Assembly (NCBI GenBank): GCA_002049455.2
Contig: KV918764.1
Location: forward strand, 620,001 to 684,000
DNA length: 64,000 nt
From: Porphyra umbilicalis
Lineage: Eukaryota; Rhodophyta; Bangiophyceae; Bangiales; Bangiaceae
Direction of reading: 5' to 3'
Each line of letters begins with the position of its first letter. Within the stretch, counting starts at the first letter, position 1. Shown here in pieces: positions 8,890-19,182 of the stretch. A program made the position numbers and the translations under genes. The notes below the pieces were generated by a model. The model was not told the DNA's origin and did not search any database. It was given only the letters and a program-made list of their open reading frames with translations.

Positions 8890-10952
8890 TCACCTGCCCG
8901 ACAACCACGGGTGCGCGAGCACCTCCGCCGCCGACGGGCGCGCCCGCCCGTCGACTTGCAGCAGGTACGACACAAAGGAGCGGGCGACCGGGGAGACGCC
9001 CGCCCACGCGTCTTCCGGGAAGCGCACGACGCCCGCGAGCACCTCCCGCACCATCTCCCCCGGGGAGGTGGCGGTGTGCCCAAACGGCAGCCGCCCACTC
9101 AGGAGGGTGTAGGCAACGACGCCCGCCGCCCACACGTCGACCGTGTCCGTGTAGGGCGCCCCCGTCATGATTTCGGGCGCCGCAAAGGCGGGCGTGCCGA
9201 CCTGCGTGCGCATCAGCAGGGAGGAGGTGATGGCGGGGGGGACGACGCCCGCCGCACCGGCACCGTCGACGGCCGGCGGGGGCAGGAGGGAGACGGGGGA
9301 AGAGGCGTCGGGGGGGGGGGGTTTGGTGGTGGCCGCCGCGGGCACGCCGCCGCCGCCGCCGCCGTCGCCGCCGCCGGGGGACGGCGCGCCCGGCGCGGGG
9401 GCGGCGACTGGCGTCGACGCGGGGGGGGGGGGGGCGGCGAGCCACGCCGTGGGGCGGGGCGGCACGCCCGAGGAGAGGGGCGCCCCGACTTGGCGGGCGA
9501 GCCCAAAGTCCGACACCTTGACGTGGAGCGGCCAGTCCTTGCCCTGCGCGAGGATGTTGTCGGGTTTGATGTCCCTGCGGTGGGGGGGCGCGCAGAGGCA
9601 GCGCAGGCACGGAGGGCGCACGCGCGGGACCGAGGGGAACGAGACAGAAACGGCGAGCACAGAGGAGGGGCGTACATGTCAGAAACCGACGACCAGACCG
9701 GATGGTCAAAGACGCGTTCGCGGCCAGCCACAAGGAGCACTGCCACCACCAACGCCACCAACGCCTATCATGTCCCCCCCCCCAGCTTGCTCAACCGCCG
9801 CCCAGCCTTCGCCCACGTACCGGTGCACTGTCCCAATGCTGTGCAAGTAGGCAATGCCGTGCATTACCTCGTGCACAATCCCCCGCGCCTGCTCCTCTGT
9901 AAACGTGCTCCACGCGTCCATAACCTGCGCGAGCGTCCCGCCACTCATAAACTCTGACACAATGTGCAACGACGTGTCCGTCTCAAACACCCCATACGTG
10001 CCCATGACGCACGGGTGGCGGACGGCCTGCGCAATCGCCACCTCCCGGATGAGGTACTTGTAGTCCTCCTCGTCGAGGCGCGCCTTGCTAATCGTCTTGA
10101 CGGCCACCTCGAGGCCGTCGGCGCGGCGGGTGCCCTTGCGCACGCGCCCAAAGGCGCCCTCCCCGAGGGACACGGAGCTCACATCGTAAAAGCGGGTGAC
10201 CTTCCACTGCATCGCCGACGTGAGCGCTTCGAGCCACATGCCATAGTCGGCCGCCGACTCGGCGGCGAGCGTCAGCTTGCGCACGGCCGCCGCGCCGCCG
10301 GCGGCGGCACCCCCGTGGCCTGCGCCAAACGGGCGCGGGGGGGCGTCGTCGCCCCCACCGACGCCGCCGCCACCGCCGCCACGCCCAAAGGGCCCCCCAC
10401 CCCCGTGCCCGCCAGGGTCCGCCGACCACCCAGAGCGGCTCCGCCGGCGGGGCGTCGCCTTTGGGCCGGCGCCTTTGGTGTTTGCGCGCACCAGCCACGC
10501 GCCCGCGCGGGCCTTGGCGGCGGGCGGCCGCGGGTCGACGCCGAGCGCCTCCTCCTCCTCGTCGCCCGCAGCCGTGGCGACGCCCCCCCCCCCCCCGGCG
10601 CCGCCCGCGTCTCAATCAACAGCCGCAGGCGCGCGGCAGACGTGAGGAGCTTGGCCGCCGACAAGTCGAGCGTCCACTTGGTCGCCGCCTCGGGCGCGTC
10701 CGCGCACGACAGCTGCGTGCCGCGGACGCGAAAGTAGCGGCGCTTCCACGGCCCCCACCCCGACGCGGGGCGTTTGAGGAGGGTGCCCGCACACGACACC
10801 CGCACAATGCCGGGCACAACGTCGGCCGACGCGCCCACCGACGGCATGGAGATGAGGGAGTGGTGGAGGGAGAGGGAGCCGGCGGCCGACAAGACGCCCG
10901 TCACGTCAGCCGAGGCGGTCGGCAGGTCGACCAGGGGCGGCCGGGCGGCCAT
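8890..10952 (-). CDS. PH-domain serine/threonine protein kinase (one intron)
   Basis: The start is the ATG at 10952 (MAARPPLVDLP); stop 8890-8892. An N-terminal PH domain begins GTLLKRPASGWGPWKRRYF and closes after a Gly/Pro/basic insert with AADYGMWLEALTSAM. The kinase follows at once: LGEGAFGRVRKG (Gly loop), EVAVKTISKA (ATP lysine), HRDIKPDNILA (catalytic loop), VSDFGLAR, GTPAFAAPEIM (P+1 loop), DVWAAGVVAYTLLSGRLPF and ending HPWLSGR. The HRD motif is assembled across an intron. PH-then-kinase order recalls AKT-like kinases, but the end of the domain is CAMK-like and no AGC hydrophobic motif is seen. A run of 14 C at 10583-10596 inside the PH domain breaks the frame; one shift repairs it. 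The activation segment carries a Pro/Ala/Gly insert of roughly 90 residues between DFGLAR and the GTP motif. Divergent from the UBZ4 gene. Confidence 0.85.
9575..9820 (-). other. intron of the PH-kinase gene
   Basis: The minus-strand donor GTACGTG begins at 9820 and the acceptor CACCGCAG ends at 9575. Splicing (phase 2) joins CACCG to GGACATC and reconstitutes His-Arg-Asp of the catalytic loop. 246 nt. Without splicing the kinase motif is cut between Arg and Asp. Confidence 0.85.
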
Positions 10953-12114
10953 GACGGGCGCCCGTGGGGGGGAACCGCCGCAACGACACACGCGCAAGGG
11001 GGGGGGGGGGTCGGCGGCGCACGCGGCGACCGCGGGTGGGAGGGGGGGGGGGCAACGCACGTTGTCGACGAGGCTGCCGGCCGGGTGCCGCCGCGTCTGC
11101 GCCGTGCGGACGGTGCTCGCGGCCGAGGCGGCGGCGGCGACGGCATGTGTGGGCCGTCAAGCAGGGGCGCGGCGGCGGCAACGCACGTGACGGCTCCTGG
11201 GGCCAAGACAAAAAAAAAAAAAAAAAAACCGAGGCGGGCCCGCCCGATACCGCGCCCCACGCCTCGACGTGCCGCTCCCCGGCGACGTCCATGAGCCACC
11301 CGCCCGAGGCGCAACTACAAACACGATGCGCGTGAAGGGGGGACAATGGGGAGGCGCGCCTGCGCCACAGCAATTCCCACCAGCGGCCACCGCACGCGCC
11401 GCGGGCCTCCCTCACCCCCGCCCAAAGCCCCGGCGCACCACCTCCCCAAGCTCACCTCCCCAAAAAGTCCACCCCCCCGCACCTCCCATGTCGAGGCAAC
11501 GCCCCACCTGCACGGCCGCGCGGGCAGGAAAAGACCACCACCGGCACGGGCGTGGGGGCGGGGGCGGCGCCCGACGCCCGCGCCGCGGTCGTGTCCGCAA
11601 CGTGGAGGGTGACGGCGCGGCCGAGCCACTGTGGCCGCCGCCAGCCGATCATCCGTCGCCGCCGCTACCAAAAATGATCGCCCCAGTGGGCCAACGGCGA
11701 CGCCGCGCGCCGGCAGAGACGGCGGGACCGCCACGCCCGCGGGAAATAATGTCGGCGGCGGCGGGCAGGTCGGCGGCGGCGCACCCGGGGCGTGATGGCA
11801 GGGCCTTGCAAGGCTCCGTAGCAGTGTCTCCCGCGGTTGCGGAGGCTTGATCCGCGCGTCGGCCGAAAAAAAGAGTTTGTTGCGGCGAGCACGACGTCGT
11901 GGGACTTGTGCGTCCGAGCGACCGCGTCTCGGTTGGCCGGGCGGCCGTCCCGCTCGGCGCACGCCGCGCGCACGGGCCGACGCCCCGTCCCGCCACCGTT
12001 GGCGGCCGCCCGACCCCCACCCCCCCTGGAGCACGCGCCCCCACCCCCCTGGACCCCCCACCCCCACCCCCCCCATCGCCTCCCCCCACGTGCTCCTCCC
12101 CTTTTGTCCCCGAG
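10953..12114. promoter_or_regulatory. divergent intergenic region between the kinase and UBZ4 genes
   Basis: About 1.16 kb of GC-rich DNA between divergent genes, likely holding both promoters. It contains a 19-A tract at 11210-11228. The frames on both strands have no recognisable content. Confidence 0.35.
11210..11228. repeat. poly(A) tract, 19 A
   Basis: An uninterrupted A run in otherwise GC-rich DNA. It could be a nucleosome-depleting promoter element or the scar of a retroposed RNA; no target-site duplication is evident. Confidence 0.8.
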
Positions 12115-14252
12115 ATGCCCCCGCCTCCCGTCCGCAAGCGGCCGCGGCCGGTGGCGCCGCCGGCCGCCGCGTCCGCCCCCAACCGCACCATCCGCGACTA
12201 CTTTGGGCGCGGCCGCGCCGCGCCGGCGGCGCCACCACCGGCCGGGCCACCCCCGGCCGGGGGGTCCCGCCAAAGCGTCGGCATTGGGGGACTCTGGCCG
12301 GTCATCCACCGCCCGGGCCCCGGCCGTCGGGGGGTGGCGCCGCGGCTGGCCGCGCCCCCCGCGGCGGGGGGCGTGGCGCCGCCGCGAGCGTCGGCGGCGG
12401 CGGCGGCGGCGGCGGCCGCGGCGGGGGCGTCGCCCCCCGTGGGTGGCGCGGCGGCAGTGGCGCAGCCTGTGCGGTCGGCCCGCCCACCCAGAGCGGCCCC
12501 GCCGGCGGCCGCGTCGGCGGCGGCTTTGGCGCCCGCGTGCCCCGCGTCGTCCACGTGGGCGCGCCGCCGGCGGGGGCGCGCGTGTCCCCCCCCTTGGCAC
12601 CGCCGTGGGCGTCTTGGGGTGGCGCCCGTGACGGCGCCGGCGGCGCTCACGCCGTCGGCACGCCCACGGGCGGCGCCCCGGCGGCCGCCGCCCCCCCGCC
12701 TGCGCGTCTTGGGGGCGACGGCGGCGGGTGCGGGGCGCCCCCGTCCCCCCCCCGCAAGCTGGCGGCGTGCCCCATGTGCGACGCCCCCGTCGCCCCGTCT
12801 GACATGGACGCCCACCTGGCCGGCTGCCTCGACGACAGCATCGTCCTCTCTGGCGCGCCCGCCGAGGAGGGCGTCGCCGAGGCGCTGTCGCCACCGCCGT
12901 CGCCGCCGCCGCCGGGCGGCGGCACCCCCGCCTCTGACGCGGAGCCACCCGCCGCCCCCGCCAGCGAGCCGGCGCCTGCCGCCACCAGCGACGCGCTTGC
13001 CGCCGCCGTGATGGGCGCGCGGACGCGTGTGGCCGCCGTCGACGCGGCAGCGGCGGCCGACGCGGTGACGGGTGCCGTCGCGGCGGCGGCGGCGGCGGCG
13101 ACGGCTGCGGGCGGCTGGGTGCCGTCGCCGACGCAGAGCGACGATGGGATTTTGTTGGTGTCGGACCACGACAGCGAGCATGGGGAGGTGGGGGCGGGCG
13201 CCCTGCCGCCGTCGCCGCCGCCCCTGCCGCCGTCACCTCTGCCATTGCCGCCGTCGTTGCCGCCGCCGCCGCCGTCGCCGCCGTCGCCGCCGCCGCCGCC
13301 GTCGACGCCGTTGCCGCCGCCGCCGCTGCCGTCGGCGTCGACGCCCGCGTCGCTGCCGCGGCCGCCGCCACGCGTGGGGGCGCGGCCGTTGGGGGCACGC
13401 CCGCCGAGTGGCGGGCGGCCGCTCGGCGCGCCGAGTGGCGGGCGGGTTCTCGGCCCGCCGCCGCAGCTGGCCCGGCGGTCGCCGCCGCCGCCGTCGCCGC
13501 CGCCGCCGCCGCCCGCGCCCCTGCCGACGCGCCCGGCGCCATCCCCGCCGTCGGCGCGAGCTCCCCCGCCGCCGCCAATGTTGCGCGCCGTCCCGCCGGC
13601 GGCGGGCGATGCGGTCATGGACATTGACAGCATGTACGCCGACGGGGACGCCCCAGACGAGGTTTTTGGTGGCACGGTCGGCGGGGTGGGGCTGTGCACC
13701 TCGGCCGCCGCAACGGCGCCGGGCGCGGTGGTTTCCGCAGCTTGCGGTGGCGCCGCGGTGGCCCCCCGTCCGCCACCGCCTCTACCAGCGGCGGCGGCAA
13801 CGACGGCAGCCGTGCTCCCTGCGGCCGCGTCGCGGCGCCTCCCCGCGGCGGCGTGCGGCGGGGGCGGGCGCCCCCCCCCCCGCCGCTGCTGCTGCCGCCC
13901 GACTGGGCGGTGGCCCCCCCCGGGCGGCTCCCCCCGCCCGCCCCCCCCGTCTAGCCGCCGGCGCCGGCGCCGGCGCCACCCCCACCCCGGCTGCCGCGCG
14001 CGGCGGCGCGCCCGACGCGGCGGCCACCCTGCCGCCCGCCGCCGCGGCGTCGGTGGACGCCCTGGCGGCGGCGCTCGGCGTGCCCGCGACCGCCCTCCGC
14101 GCGCACCCGCGGGGCGGCGGTGGGCGCCCGCGCGGCGCGGCCGGGGTGGGCGGGGGGGGGGGTTCGCCCCGTGCCCCGTGTGTGGGGTGGCGATGCGCGC
14201 GAGCGAGGTGCCAGCGCACCTCGCGTCGACGTGCTTGGTCGGCTGCGTGTGA
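12115..14252 (+). CDS. PIP-box-like protein with two UBZ4-type (RAD18-like) zinc fingers
   Basis: The ATG at 12115 gives MPPPPVRKRPRPVAPP with a basic, NLS-like cluster. Next comes NRTIRDYFGRGR (12181 on), which fits the PCNA-interacting PIP pattern with Asn in place of Gln. After a low-complexity section and a frame change comes ACPMCDAPVAPSDMDAHLAG ending in Cys (12768-12826): C-x2-C-x11-H-x3-C, the UBZ4 ubiquitin-binding finger of RAD18. A long Ser/Pro-rich linker with acidic patches (DGILLVSDHDSEHG; DAVMDIDSMYADGDAPDE) follows. The C-terminus, reached after a G run at 14152-14162, has CPVCGVAMRASEVPAHLAST then Cys (14172-14234), a second UBZ4-like finger with one extra residue in the last spacing. 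PIP plus UBZ4 is known in proteins recruited to ubiquitinated PCNA (translesion synthesis, SPRTN-type repair). No enzymatic domain is seen. Several frame changes are required, mostly at homopolymers. Confidence 0.65.
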
Positions 14253-16439
14253 GGGCGGCGTGAGTGGGCGCGGGGGAGGGGGCGCATGCGGCCACGTGGG
14301 GTTGCGTGTCTGCGCTCCCCGTGCACCGCCCTGCTGCCGGCGGCGGACGAGCGGTCACCGCCGCGGCCGGGACCGCCCGGGGGGTCGTCTGGTGCTGCAG
14401 CGGCAGCTCGGGGCGCCACTGACCCACGCCGCCCATCAAACCACTCGGGTCGTGCGGCAAACCAAGAGCCACTGGAGAGGTTTACGGCACGAGCCTCTGA
14501 GCGTCGACCCCACGATGGGGGCGGCCGCCCTAGGAATGGGCGGACGCGTGCACGTCGGGGCGCAGGCTTCCCCTCAACCCGCTTTCTCGGCGCGCCCGCG
14601 CCGACGCGACGCGGCGGCAGAGGTGCGCCTGTGCTCGAGCCTGCGCCGGTAGACGTGCGACGGCGTCGAGACGCGTTGCTGCCTGCAAGTGGGCGGCCGG
14701 GGGGGCGGCGCGGCTGGGCCACCAACACGGCGTCCGTGGGCGTGTGGCGGACGCCAGCGGCGCTTTGGAGAGTGCCTGGCGCGCAGCTGCCCGGCTACAA
14801 TGGAGGCCGCTTACCAGACACAAGGTGGCGCCCGACGCGGCAACAAAATTGGGTATCCCTGCACAATGGGAGCTGGGCGAGCCTGTGTCTGTGCCGTCCT
14901 CGATCGGCGCACTTTTCCGCTCGTCAGCGGCTCTGCCCTTTGGGCGTTTGGACCACGACAGAGGCTGCAACGATCATCGGTGGGGGATCTACCCCGCCTG
15001 CGAGTGGGTTCCCGTATGACCCTCGAGGTAACGTCGCTGTGTCAAATATGGATCACTTTTGTCCTTTTCTGGGCTCAGAGAAGGCAACGTCCATCAGAGC
15101 ACGGGTTGCGCGAGTGCACTGGAAAGCCTGTGAGTTTCTCTACAAACGCCACGCGAGAAGTAATACGTTTTGTGCATGTCTTCTTACTCTTTTCTGCTCT
15201 TCTATAGCGCTCTCCAGTGTGACGTAGAATTACCATCCAGCGGCATCTCTGGATCACCGATCGTCGGATCGTTTCACACCACGCGACGGCAATCGATCGA
15301 AAAAGGACACACGAAGACACAATGAAAGAGTAATTGTAGGATCATTGCTGCCCAACGGGGAACAATACTGTGTCTCGGCCATCTGAGGCCAGCGACGTAG
15401 CCGCGCCTGGTCACGCTCTGTGGCCACGGAGGACTTTGCGGCCACCGAGTGACAATATGTTGGTGATTAAAATAAATTTGCCTTCGATCGATCGTGTGTG
15501 TGTAACAATACAAGCGACTTGGCGGCGGTTCTGCCCGATCGATAGGGCTATGCGACATAAACACGTGTTTATCTTCGATCATGGTGCTTTTCTCTACACC
15601 GTTCGAAAGCCCTTCAGCTCAGGCTTCTGCTCGTATGTTTATAGCCCTCCCGCGTGCTTCTGTACTGAGCGCTCGTCAGAGGAAGAAAAAACAGTGGGCA
15701 AATAGGCTGGAATCGACGATTCCGGTGATCCACATTTGACCTGAGTGATCCAGAATAGGCACAGGGACGATACAGTCGTTCCTCAAAAAACCCATCACTC
15801 CACTGAGACCAACAGTGACCCGCACAAGTGACATGTCGCAAAATTCTATTCGAATGCTGCTCTGCGCGAATTTGTGACCTGAAAATACGCCGGCCCGTTC
15901 GGGGTCAGCACACGCGAGCGCCCATTCTACGCCAGCATCAGCGGTCGCGAGAAGCGACGGAAAATATAATTTCAGGTTTACAGATCATGACGGACGTGAA
16001 TGCGCGACAACGCCTAGTTTCCACGAGTGTGGCATACATTCGAAGGTCGTGGCAAGAGAACCGCCTCCTTTCTGACACGTGCATTGCACATTGCGTGCAG
16101 GCTGAGAATTCTTGCATTGATTGTTGCCGCCCTCATGGCCTCCGATTGGCTCACTCGTGTCACTGGAAACTCTCCGAAGTCTCCTGGGAGCTTCAACCAA
16201 TGGGCGCCTTCGGTGTAGCCCCTGCTGAGAAAGAGCCTTCAACTTGTTGCCCCACTTCCTGCACTCTGTGAGACAGCACAGAGCAGGGTCATGCACTGCG
16301 CCACACATCTTCCGCTGAAACAGCCGCCCCAGACTTCAAAACCCGTGATGCGAGCCGCAGCTCTTCAGAGTACTGACCGAAGCGGGTGCGGCACGCGAGC
16401 CGGGAGAACCACCAATTTGACTGACCCATGACTCGTCGC
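14253..16439. other. no supported gene; GC falls to a lower-GC, repeat-type region
   Basis: The frames on both strands are short and lack domain content. From about 15.0 kb the base composition drops sharply, marking the change from the gene-dense block to a transposon-rich one. Confidence 0.4.
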
Positions 16440-17040
16440 GTGCCAGAGTCAAGCAGCAACGCTTCCAGGAAGATCCAGCGATGCATCGGCGCTCAACCCA
16501 GATGAAGAACCGGCCCTTCCAGTGAGCCGCAAGTCCGCACAATCAAATGCCACAGGATGATTGGCCTCAATTTGCTCAGCGTGTTCTGCTGTCGCGTTCA
16601 GGGTCGATTGCCATCGAATTTATGAATCGATCGTCGATGAGGTTTTCGAAGAGACTGGCAGCCCAGATCCCCGGATGAATCCGATCGTCGTCATCCGCGT
16701 TCCGGCTGGACGCGCCGGCAGTCGCCGCGGCTGTCGCACACCGCGTTGTCGCCAAAATGTGACAGATTGTGTGCTGTTCAGGTCTGTTGCGGTCTTTTGG
16801 GTGATCATTCGGCGAAGCGCAGCCTCTCGGAGGGGTGCGGCTGGCTAAATGGCTGCTCTGAGAGCGATGACACGCCTCCCCCCCCCCCCCCTCGTCACAA
16901 GCGCAATATGGCCACCGTGCCGGCTGAAACGGCATCCAGGAGGGGTCGGGACTGCATACCCTCGCCCCCCCCACCTCAGTGGCGTTCTGAACAGAGGCGT
17001 GCGCTCGATGCGCGCTCCCGCGATCCATGTCTGCACGTCG
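16440..17040 (+). repeat. dispersed repeat, copy 1 (inverted relative to 29.06-30.14 kb)
   Basis: Matches the reverse complement of 29064-30140 with moderate divergence. Shared blocks include CTTCCAGGAAGATCCAGCGA, GTGAGCCGCAAGTCCG, GATGATTGGCCTCAATTTGC and GAGACTGGCAGCCCAGATCC. This copy lacks the MITE present in the other and shows the unfilled site near 16546. Short frames inside are not convincing genes. Confidence 0.8.
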
Positions 17041-17341
17041 ACGGCCTGCTCAAACTGAATTTTGCGCCATGCCGCCTCTCGTGGCGCATTATGCGGGGTG
17101 GGGGGTGGCGGTTCGCTGAGCCCCCCGCGCCCCCCCCCCTCTCACAATGACCCGGAAGCAGTACGATTCAGCTGCGATAGGTGTCCCAGACGGTCGAAAT
17201 TCAAAATTTGTGCGTCAGTGACGTCCCAGTTCCGTCCGGTAGGCACCGACGTCGTCGCGCCGTCCTCTTCCCCTGCCGCTCCCAGCGTATTCACGCCAGC
17301 GTCGTGGTTCCACACCTGAAACTGCCGTACCAACGCGCCCG
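17041..17341. promoter_or_regulatory. upstream region of the three-exon gene
   Basis: 300 bases between the dispersed repeat and the ATG at 17342. It contains a C-rich tract and no clear TATA box. It may include the end of a transposon if the next two genes form one unit. Confidence 0.25.
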
Positions 17342-19084
17342 ATGGCGACTGACGATGCGGTGACACCGGTTCGCGCGAGCCCCGTCGGGACAACCGATGT
17401 GGCGGCTTCTGGGTGCTCCGCACCGCTGTCCTCAATTGGGTCTGAGGGGGCTCCGCAGCTGGGCGGGGGTGCCCCGGCTGACGATGGATCGGGTGGGGAG
17501 GAGGAGGAGGCCCGCTCGGGTCAGGCGTGCTCGATTTGCGGGTACCGCAAGCGGTTTTCGCACGATAAGCACAACGCCGGCACGTGCGGCGCTCGGAGCC
17601 GCGAGTGCGTGTCTAGCCCGACCGTCCCCGTCGAGTTTCGGACCGAGCATTGTTCATGCTCTAATGCTACTAAGAAAACTTGCCCGAAGACTGCAGTGTG
17701 CGTTTCCATTTCTTATTTCTTTTGCGGACGGGATGTCTATTTCTCGTGTCTTCTGGAGCTTATGTTCTCTCGCTTCGTCTTTCTGTCACATTTACTGACT
17801 CTCGTGGCACTGTCATTGTCATTCGCTGATCATTGCTATTGGACATCCGCTACTGGTGCTGCACAGCTGTACACTTTGCTTTGAGGAGGGACATCTTCCT
17901 CATACCATGTATTTGACGAAGGCCTTCACCCTAGGACGGACTCAAACAGGTCGGCTGTCTATCATCAAAAAAAGGAGACGCGCTTCGAGCCCCGCTTCAT
18001 GGTGTGTAGCAAGACGCAGCCCGTGCATCTCGAGCGCGAGGCAGAGTCGGCACGCCGTGCAGCAGCCCTGAAAGCAGACAGGGGCGAGGCCGTCGCCTTG
18101 CGAAAGAAGGCGGCGCTGCGAACAGACGTAACAAGCCTACCCCCGGCGGCCCGAGCAGCCTCCATGACCCGTGTGGCGGACGCGCTGACAGGGCCGCACG
18201 CACGAGCGGCTCTCGTGACCAACCCTCGTGGAGCTGCCTACCATAAGGCCTACGCGTGTGGGATTGCGGGGGGCATGAATGAGAACACCGCCTTGCTGTT
18301 CGCTGGTGCAACGCAGGCTGGCATCGAGTTTGGAGAGTCGGCTCCTGGAGAGATCCTGAACTCAGATGTGGTTCGACGTGGCCTTCACAAGCGGCTTGAG
18401 AAGGCAAGCGCAACTAAGCACAAAGGCCACGTGGACCGCATTGGCGCGTTGATGAGCACGCTGAGTGGACCAGTTGGGTCGGTTCGGTTGTATGTTGGCG
18501 GTGCCTCCTCCCCCGTTGCCTTGACTGTATCGTACTCCCTTTCTTCGCGTTTTCCAGCCACGAGAAAGAGCTCCAATCGGGAACTAACTATATCGCCTGT
18601 GTGTTTTCCTATCTCGGTTTAGTCATTATCCTTGCATAGGGACGCGCACAACCTTCGCAATGGGTCTACGGGCCAGCCTGGGGTGGCTGGGGCCAGCACC
18701 CCGGCGCCACGAGTCGGTCGGGTGGGAGAGCACCAATTGACGGTAGCTGAGACGGGCGGGGGTCCTGGATTGGCATCGGCGTCTGATGAAGACGTCGCAT
18801 TCAACCGCCTTGGACCAGCGGAGCTTTCCGAGAGCCTCGGCGTCTTCGTTTATGGGCCAAGCCCTTCGACTGAGCGAAGCGGCTTTGTCGGCAAGGTGCG
18901 ATCGGGGATGGAGGCCCAGTTTGTCCGGGGGCACAACGTGTCGGGGTCATCTTTGACCGTAACGGCTGTGGCGGCGCTCATTTTGAGTAAGTGGGGAGAC
19001 GCCGGAGAGGACCACCCGTTGATTGGGGACCTCCCTGCTGGCTTGGTTGACACAGTCACTCGTTGGGTGTCTTCCCGGCGTTGA
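17342..19084 (+). CDS. Cys-rich protein of unknown function, three exons, convergent with a transposase
   Basis: Exons 17342-17697, 17950-18489 and 18640-19084. Intron 1 has donor GTGCGT and acceptor AAACAG; intron 2 has donor GTATGT and acceptor GCATAG. Both are phase 2 and the joined frame is 446 residues without a stop. The N-terminus is acidic and low complexity, then a Cys/His-rich segment (ACSICGYRKRFSHDKHNAGTC, ECVSSP, EHCSCSN, KTCPKTA), probably metal-binding. A basic helical section (LEREAESARRAAALKADRG), a folded-looking middle (NPRGAAYHKAYACGIAGGMN; GEILNSDVVRRGLHKRLEKA) and a C-terminal domain ending LVDTVTRWVSSRR follow. I do not recognise the family. It ends 98 bases from the 3' end of the transposase on the opposite strand, so it may be a transposon accessory gene; that is inference. 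An AATAAA lies 54 bases after the stop. Confidence 0.7.
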
Positions 19085-19137
19085 GCGTTTGTCGGCGGCG
19101 CCGTGTCCTTGTCTTTGTATCAATATGCACCTTCGAC

Positions 19138-19143
19138 AATAAA
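19138..19143 (+). terminator. AATAAA polyadenylation signal of the three-exon gene
   Basis: A canonical hexamer 54 bases after the stop at 19084, between the two convergent genes. Confidence 0.6.
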
Positions 19144-19182
19144 CGGGTCTTTGCGTTTTTCACTCACCCACGCTACGACGCT

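Noticed and set aside
14286-15227. Plus-strand frame of 313 codons after the UBZ4 gene
   Set aside because: No domain, non-protein-like composition and it runs through a change in base composition.
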